Assembly: GCF_019799905.1 (NCBI RefSeq)
Contig: NZ_JABGCI010000015.1
Coordinates: forward strand, 1-64,000
DNA length: 64,000 bases
Source of the DNA: Trujillonella endophytica
GTDB lineage: Bacteria > Actinomycetota > Actinomycetes > Mycobacteriales > Geodermatophilaceae
Direction of reading: 5' to 3'
Both the position numbers and the translations under genes were made by a program. The notes under the pieces were generated by a model. That model did no database searches. It was not told the origin of the DNA and was given only the letters and a program-made list of their open reading frames with translations. Below are positions 59,933 to 64,000 of this stretch, one piece after another. The first letter of the stretch is position 1, and every line of letters begins with the position of its first letter.

Positions 59933-60636
59933 CAGTGCCCCATCCCCAGTCCGCCGTCGACCGGGACGACCGCCCCGGTGATGTAGCCGGCGCCCTCGCC
60001 GGCCAAGAAGGTCACGACCGCTGCCACTTCCGAGGCCGAGGCGTACCGACCCAGCGGCACCTGGCCGAGGATCTCCTGCTGCCGCTTCTCGGGCAGCGAC
60101 GCGGTCATGTCGGTCTCGACGAAGCCCGGCGCCACCACGTTGGCGGTGATGCCGCGGCCGCCCAGCTCGCGGGCGAGGGACCGGGCGAGGCCGACCAGCC
60201 CGGACTTGCTCGCCGCGTAGTTGACCTGCCCGGCCGAGCCGAGCAGCCCGACCACCGAGGAGACGAAGACCATCCGGCCGGCGCGGGCCCGCACCATCTT
60301 CGGGGTGGCGCGCTTGGCCACCCGGTAGGCGGCGGTGAGGTTGGCGTCGACGACGTCGGTGAAGTCGGCCTCCTTCATCCGCATCAGCAGCCCGTCGCGG
60401 GTGATCCCGGCGTTGCTGACCAGGACCTCCACCGGGCCCTGGTGCTCCTCGACCTCGGTGAACGCGCGGTCGACGGCCTCGCTGTCGGTCACGTCGCAGG
60501 TCACGCCGAACAGCCCGTCGGGTGCGCCACTGCCGCGGTGGGTCACCGCCACGGCGTCCCCCTGCTCGGCGAACGCCCGGGCGATGGCGAGGCCGATCCC
60601 CCGGTTCCCGCCGGTCACCAGCACCGACCTGCTCAC
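59932..60636 (-). CDS. fabG: 3-oxoacyl-ACP reductase
   Basis: This 234-residue SDR reduces 3-oxoacyl-ACP with NADPH. VLVTGGNRGIGLAIARAF is the cofactor loop. SNAGITRDGLLMRM, the catalytic SSVVGLLGSAGQVNYAASKSG and APGFVETDMTASLPEKRQQEIL are FabG-typical; the end is VDGGLGMG. It is closest in design to MabA/FabG1. GGGGAG precedes the GTG. It is the first gene of fabG-inhA-hemH. A TetR gene ends 45 bp upstream on the same strand and may be cotranscribed. Confidence 0.93.
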   Translation of the reverse strand: MSRSVLVTGGNRGIGLAIARAFAEQGDAVAVTHRGSGAPDGLFGVTCDVTDSEAVDRAFTEVEEHQGPVEVLVSNAGITRDGLLMRMKEADFTDVVDANLTAAYRVAKRATPKMVRARAGRMVFVSSVVGLLGSAGQVNYAASKSGLVGLARSLARELGGRGITANVVAPGFVETDMTASLPEKRQQEILGQVPLGRYASASEVAAVVTFLAGEGAGYITGAVVPVDGGLGMGH

Positions 60637-60680
60637 GTGCCACTCCCCTGTGCCGACGCTCCCCGTGTCGGCCTCTGAAC

Positions 60681-61331
60681 CTAGTGCCCGGGCCGTGGTC
60701 GCACGCGGGGGCGGGAGGTCCCCGCGCGCTCCCAGGCCCGGACGACCGAGGCTCGGCACGCGGCCGGGTCGTCGCCGGCCGCGGTGAGCAGCGCCACCGC
60801 CGTCTCCGCCGAGTGCTCGGGGACGACGTCGCGCGGGAGCACGCCCTGGACGACCAGCGACAGCAGACCGTGGCCGGCCAGCCAGAGCCGGGTCGCCACC
60901 GCGGCCGGATCGGCGTCCGCGGAGAACCGCCCCTCCTCCCGGGCGCGGGAGGCGGCCGCGACGAGGACGGCGAGGCCGCGGTCGGCGGCCGCCGGGTCCT
61001 CGAGCTCGGCCACGGCGTCGAACATCGCCCGGTACAGCGACGGGGAGTCCAGCGCGTTGGCCGCGTAGGCCACGCCGAGGGCGGCGACGTCGTGCACGGG
61101 GTCGGCGGTGCGCGGCACCGCCGCCAGCCGCTCGTGCAGCCGGGTGAAGCCCTCCTGGCGCACGGCGCGCCACAGCCCTGGCATCCCGCCGAAGTGGGTG
61201 TAGACGGCCATCGTCGAGGCACCGGTGCCCTCGACGAGGGAGCGCAGGGTGACCGGCTCGCGGTCGGCGAGCATCCGGGCGGCGCGCTCGACCAGGCGGC
61301 GGCGCACGTCGGGGTCGGCGGTCCTCGGCAT
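60681..61331 (-). CDS. TetR/AcrR-family transcriptional regulator
   Basis: This 216-residue repressor has a helix-turn-helix RRRLVERAARMLADREPVTLRSLVEGTGASTMAVYTHFGGMPGLWRAV at residues 9-57 and a helical ligand domain (WLAGHGLLSLVVQGVL). ATG 61331 fits the usual TetR N-terminus. A perfect palindrome 18 bp upstream, shared with the divergent RidA gene, is its probable operator. It may control RidA and, by read-through, fabG-inhA-hemH; the latter is inference. Confidence 0.88.
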   Translation of the reverse strand: MPRTADPDVRRRLVERAARMLADREPVTLRSLVEGTGASTMAVYTHFGGMPGLWRAVRQEGFTRLHERLAAVPRTADPVHDVAALGVAYAANALDSPSLYRAMFDAVAELEDPAAADRGLAVLVAAASRAREEGRFSADADPAAVATRLWLAGHGLLSLVVQGVLPRDVVPEHSAETAVALLTAAGDDPAACRASVVRAWERAGTSRPRVRPRPGH

Positions 61332-61348
61332 GGCCTTGACATTACATG

Positions 61349-61365
61349 GCATTGCTATGCAATGC
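61349..61365. promoter_or_regulatory. Operator-like palindrome between tetR and the RidA gene
   Basis: GCATTGC-TAT-GCAATGC is a perfect 17-bp inverted repeat in an AT-rich island (TTGACATTACATGG precedes it). It lies between divergent tetR and ridA genes. TTGACA at 61336-61341 may be the -35 box of the RidA promoter, in which case a bound repressor would cover the -10 region. Confidence 0.7.
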
Positions 61366-61393
61366 TTCCGCCACCCACCCCGAGGAGGCACCG

Positions 61394-61801
61394 ATGTCCA
61401 TCGAACTGATCAACCCCGCCGGCCTGCCCGTCCCCGACGTGTACGCCCAGGTCGCGGTCGCCCGCGGCACGCGCACCGTCTACCTGTCCGGCCAGGTGGC
61501 CCGCACCGCCGACGGCCGGCCGGTCGGCCCCGGTGACCTCGCCGCGCAGACCGAGCAGGCGTTCCTCAACGTCGCGACCGCACTGGCGGGGGCCGGGGCG
61601 TCGTTCGCCGACGTCGCCAAGCTGACCGTGTACGTCGTCGACTGGGACCCGTCGAAGTTCGCGGCGTTCGGCGAGGGAGCCGGGCGCGCCGCCGCCCGGC
61701 TGGGCATCGACCCGGTCAAGCCGGTGACGCTGATCGGCGTCAGCGCCCTGGGTGAAGCGGACCTCATGGTCGAGATCGACGCGGTCGCCGTCTGCGACTG
61801 A
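61394..61801 (+). CDS. RidA family protein (Rid/YjgF/YER057c)
   Basis: This 135-residue protein forms a trimeric chorismate-mutase-like fold. INPAGLPVPDVYAQVAVARGTRTVYLSGQVA, FLNVATALAGAGASFADVAKLTVYVVDW, and VKPVTLIGVSALGEADLMVEIDAVAV are family signposts. The Arg normally found near the C-terminus for imine hydrolysis is not obvious; the position reads LIGVSAL. It may be a Rid subgroup with another role. GAGGAGG precedes the ATG. Confidence 0.87.
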   Translation: MSIELINPAGLPVPDVYAQVAVARGTRTVYLSGQVARTADGRPVGPGDLAAQTEQAFLNVATALAGAGASFADVAKLTVYVVDWDPSKFAAFGEGAGRAAARLGIDPVKPVTLIGVSALGEADLMVEIDAVAVCD

Positions 61802-61869
61802 GCGGGCAGCGGCACACTGGGGCCGGAGGCCGCCGGTCCCGGCCGGCCCCGGACCCGAGAGGCCCGCCC

Positions 61870-62799
61870 GTGCAGCTGTTCCCCGCGATCCCCTACGCCG
61901 AGTGGTCGGACACGTTGGCCACCGTGCACCGGGTCGCGCAGATGGCCGGTCGGGTGCGCCTGCTCGTCAGCCCCCGGCGCAACCACTGGTGGAACGTGCC
62001 GTTCCACGTCACAGGCCGCGGGATCACCACCCGGCCGATGGGTCTGGACCCGACCTTCACCATCGACCTCGACCTCGTCGACCACCGGCTCGAGGTGAGC
62101 ACCGTGGAGGGCCGGCGGGTCTCCTCCAGCCTCGTCGGCCGCTCGGTCGCCGCCGTCCACGCCGACCTGACCACGGCCCTCGCCGACCTCGGCGTCGCGG
62201 TCGACATCTCCGACGCCCGCCCGTTCGACCTGCCCGACGCCGCACGGCCGTTCGCGGAGGACACCGAGCACGCGACGTACGACCCGGGAGCCGTGACCCG
62301 CTACTGGCAGGTGCTGAGCCAGGTCGGCCTGGTCCTCGAGGAGTTCGCCGGCCGGTTCTCGGGCAAGACGAGCCCGGTCCACCACTTCTGGCACACGTTC
62401 GACCTGGCGCTCACCCGGTTCTCCGACCGGGTCGTCGACCACCCCGACGGCGCCGACTCCGTCACCCGCGAGGCCTACAGCCGCGAGGTGGTCAGCTCGG
62501 GCTTCTGGTTCGGGGACCCGACCTTCCCCGACCCGGCCTTCTACTCCTACACGGCACCCGAGCCGGCGGGGCTGGCCGAGGACCCCCTGCCCGGCGGGGC
62601 GTACTGGCTCGAGCGGGGGGCGAGCCACCTCGCCGTCCTGCCCTACGACGACGCACGGGCGGCGCCGGACCCCCGCGCCGCCGTGCTGGACTTCTTCGAG
62701 GCGGCCTACGTCGCCGGGGCGGCGCGTGCGGGCTGGGACGTCGCCGGGCTCTCGTGCGTCGACGGGGCGACCGATCCGCGGCGGGGGGCGGACCGGTGA
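61870..62799 (+). CDS. DUF5996 family protein
   Basis: This 309-residue protein has LFPAIPYAEWSDTLATVHRVAQMAGRVRLLVSPRRNHWWNVPFHVTGRGITT. SPVHHFWHTFDLALTRFSDR, EVVSSGFWFGDPTFPDPAFYSYTAPEP and LPYDDAR follow. These His/Trp-rich blocks are characteristic of DUF5996, whose function is unknown. There is no TM or signal peptide. The stop overlaps the following STAS gene (GTGA), so the two are coupled. Confidence 0.86.
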   Translation: MQLFPAIPYAEWSDTLATVHRVAQMAGRVRLLVSPRRNHWWNVPFHVTGRGITTRPMGLDPTFTIDLDLVDHRLEVSTVEGRRVSSSLVGRSVAAVHADLTTALADLGVAVDISDARPFDLPDAARPFAEDTEHATYDPGAVTRYWQVLSQVGLVLEEFAGRFSGKTSPVHHFWHTFDLALTRFSDRVVDHPDGADSVTREAYSREVVSSGFWFGDPTFPDPAFYSYTAPEPAGLAEDPLPGGAYWLERGASHLAVLPYDDARAAPDPRAAVLDFFEAAYVAGAARAGWDVAGLSCVDGATDPRRGADR

Positions 62800-63149
62800 C
62801 CGGCACGGCCTCCGGCCTGCGCACGGCCCGGGGCGTCGTCCGGCTGCTCAACAGCAGCGACGGCGGGGTGCTGTGCCTGGCCGGGGAGGTGGACTCCGCC
62901 GCGGTGACCGACTTCGTGCGCCGCTACGGCCGCGAGCCGGCGCGGGTCGCCACGATCGACGCCGGGTCGGTGACCGCACTGTCGCCGTCCGGGCTGGAGA
63001 TCCTGCTCGACCACCTGGAGGTCGCCGAGCGCACCGGGCGCCCCGCGGCCCTGCGCTCCTCCCCCGCGGTGCTCCGCTCGCTCGCGGAGCTGGACGCCCT
63101 CAGCGGGCGAGCGCTCCGTAGTGAAGCTGCTTCTGCACCCAGCCGATGA
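62796..63149 (+). CDS. STAS-domain protein
   Basis: This 117-residue anti-sigma-antagonist-like protein has VRLLNSSDGGVLCLAGEVDSAAVTDFVRRYG, then ATIDAGSVTALSPSGLEILLDHLEVAERTG. The Ser of SPSG occupies the phosphorylation position. It is a third STAS domain in the window, separate from the sigma locus and coupled to a DUF5996 gene. Its 3' end overlaps the convergent small gene by 50 bp. Confidence 0.82.
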   Translation: MTGTASGLRTARGVVRLLNSSDGGVLCLAGEVDSAAVTDFVRRYGREPARVATIDAGSVTALSPSGLEILLDHLEVAERTGRPAALRSSPAVLRSLAELDALSGRALRSEAASAPSR

Positions 63150-63438
63150 GGCAGTGCAAGGCGGCGTGGCCCTCGGCCGAGGCGAAGCCCTGCTCCATGC
63201 GCGCGGCGTCGAGCAGCTCGGCGCTGTCGGCGGTGCCCGACCGGGCGAACCGCTCCATCACCTGACCGGACGGCGTGGTGCTCCGGAACATGTCGGCGAT
63301 GCCGAGGGCGACGCGGTCGGAGACGGCGGTGGTGACCGACGGCCGCCCCGCCGCGCTCCGGTGGTCGAGGACCTCGGAGATCTCGCTCATGACGGTCAGC
63401 GGGCTGGCCGGAGCCGCGGCCCTGGATCGGACGATCAC
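63100..63438 (-). CDS. Small conserved hypothetical protein
   Basis: This 112-residue protein begins VIVRSRAAAPASPLTVMSEISEVLDHR. The middle has RVALGIADMFRSTTPSGQVMERFARSG and the end HAALHCLIGWVQKQLHYG. AGAGGGGG lies upstream of the GTG; an internal ATG (MSEIS) is an alternative start. Family not recognised. It converges on the STAS gene with a 50-bp overlap. Confidence 0.65.
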   Translation of the reverse strand: MIVRSRAAAPASPLTVMSEISEVLDHRSAAGRPSVTTAVSDRVALGIADMFRSTTPSGQVMERFARSGTADSAELLDAARMEQGFASAEGHAALHCLIGWVQKQLHYGALAR

Positions 63439-63631
63439 GGTGTCCCCCTCTCTGCTCGGTGCTCCGGGGACATCGGCCGCCTCCGCACTCCCCTGCAGCG
63501 CGGGGCGGCGATCCTGCTCCCACGAGTGAGGCGCCCCGCGTGGGCGTGGGCGATCACCGCGCCGACGGAGTGCCGGAGCACCTGCTTCCATGACGGTCGC
63601 CAGGAGACCGACCGACAGGAGGCACCGTCCC

Positions 63632-64000
63632 GTGGAGCAGGCCCGTTCGCTCACCGAGGCGTACCGGCGGTTCGGTGAGGCCGGCGGCGAGGGGTCGGCA
63701 CTGCACGCGCGCATCGCCCTCGCGATCAGCGGGTCCGGCGAGGCGTTGCGCGCCATCGGGACCGCACCGGCGCGTCGGCGCCACCCCCGGGTCGTCCTCG
63801 CCGGGTTGCACGACCTCGTCCTCGCCGGCCGTGCGCCGACGCTCGCCGCGGCCTTCGCCGCCGGAGACGGCGACGCCGCAGCAGGCGCGGCGGTCGACAC
63901 GCTGCTGCGGATGACCGGGCCGGTCGTGGCCGTCGCCGCGCGCCGGGAGCCGCGGACCGACGAGACCGGCCGCTGCGCGGTGCTGTACCCGGCCGTCGCG
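63632..64000 (+). CDS. DUF2332 family protein, N-terminal part (cut by window edge)
   Basis: The first 123 residues are visible: EAYRRFGEAGGEGSALHARIALAISGSGEALRAIGTAPARRRHPRVVLAGLHDLVLAGRAP, then GAAVDTLLRMTGPVVAVAARREPRTDETGRCAVLYPAVA. This is the N-terminal signature of DUF2332, a cytoplasmic family of unknown function. AGGAGG precedes the GTG. The gene continues beyond the window. Confidence 0.88.
   Translation, partial: MEQARSLTEAYRRFGEAGGEGSALHARIALAISGSGEALRAIGTAPARRRHPRVVLAGLHDLVLAGRAPTLAAAFAAGDGDAAAGAAVDTLLRMTGPVVAVAARREPRTDETGRCAVLYPAVA

Noticed and set aside
1..64000. CRISPR array, rRNA, tRNA, riboswitch or intact insertion sequence
   Set aside because: No regularly spaced repeats, no cloverleaf ending in CCA-type acceptor that I could recognise, no transposase motifs and no conserved riboswitch core were seen. 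A dedicated tRNA/Rfam scan could still reveal something small.

Overview
This 64 kb window is very GC-rich DNA. It uses many GTG starts, and its codons end almost always in G or C. The gene set is that of a high-GC actinobacterium: an SigB/SigF-type sigma factor with anti-sigma kinase and STAS antagonists, a Ku/LigD end-joining operon, topoisomerase IB, fabG-inhA-hemH, paired LLM monooxygenase and FMN reductase, DUF5709, DUF5996 and DUF2332. I infer the family Geodermatophilaceae (Blastococcus/Geodermatophilus-like). The sequence alone does not prove this. No rRNA, tRNA, CRISPR array, prophage or complete insertion sequence was recognised.

Layout. 0-4.3 kb: two head-to-tail amidohydrolases with similar upstream motifs, a TetR regulator, and a translationally coupled luciferase-like monooxygenase/FMN reductase pair. 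4.3-8.9 kb: a glutamate-synthase-like flavoprotein, an FGGY sugar kinase and an MFS permease. 8.9-25.2 kb is the most remarkable part: a cell-envelope glycan locus. On the minus strand a methyltransferase is followed by a two-gene module, DUF3068 plus AftD-like arabinofuranosyltransferase of about 1,400 residues, present twice in tandem. A DUF4185 lipoprotein follows. Divergent from these lie a GT4 glycosyltransferase, a Wzx-type flippase and, convergent with it, a second methyltransferase. The arrangement recalls the mycobacterial Rv0224c-Rv0227c/AftD genes. DUF4185 includes endo-D-arabinanases (CAZy GH183), so the locus may both build and trim a D-arabinan-like polymer. A second DUF4185 gene lies at 39.5 kb.

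25.4-28.7 kb: a cupin, a hydroxyacid-oxoacid transhydrogenase, an SGNH hydrolase and an SDR. 28.7-35 kb: a looser, lower-GC stretch with a coupled GT2/GT4 pair, an FkbM methyltransferase, another methyltransferase with a coupled small protein, long gaps, a 23-bp tandem duplication and frame-broken coding remnants. It looks like a variable glycan island. 35-44 kb: membrane and housekeeping accessory genes (DUF350, two AI-2E-family permeases, dienelactone hydrolase, ankyrin protein, PAC2 protein). It also holds a P-loop kinase whose nucleotide-binding loop is overwritten by a ~57-bp repeat that occurs at two other places in the window.

44-48 kb: purU and the NHEJ operon ku, ligD-ligase and ligD-polymerase, with ligase and polymerase as separate polypeptides. 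48-55 kb: a general-stress signalling region with a STAS antagonist, a phosphatase-kinase-STAS fusion, an RsbW-like kinase coupled to the sigma factor, and topoisomerase IB among them. 55-64 kb: SPFH/NfeD membrane-quality pair, a hemerythrin-domain protein, ferrochelatase-inhA-fabG, a TetR/RidA pair divided by a perfect operator-like palindrome, DUF5996 coupled to a STAS protein, and the start of a DUF2332 gene cut by the window edge.
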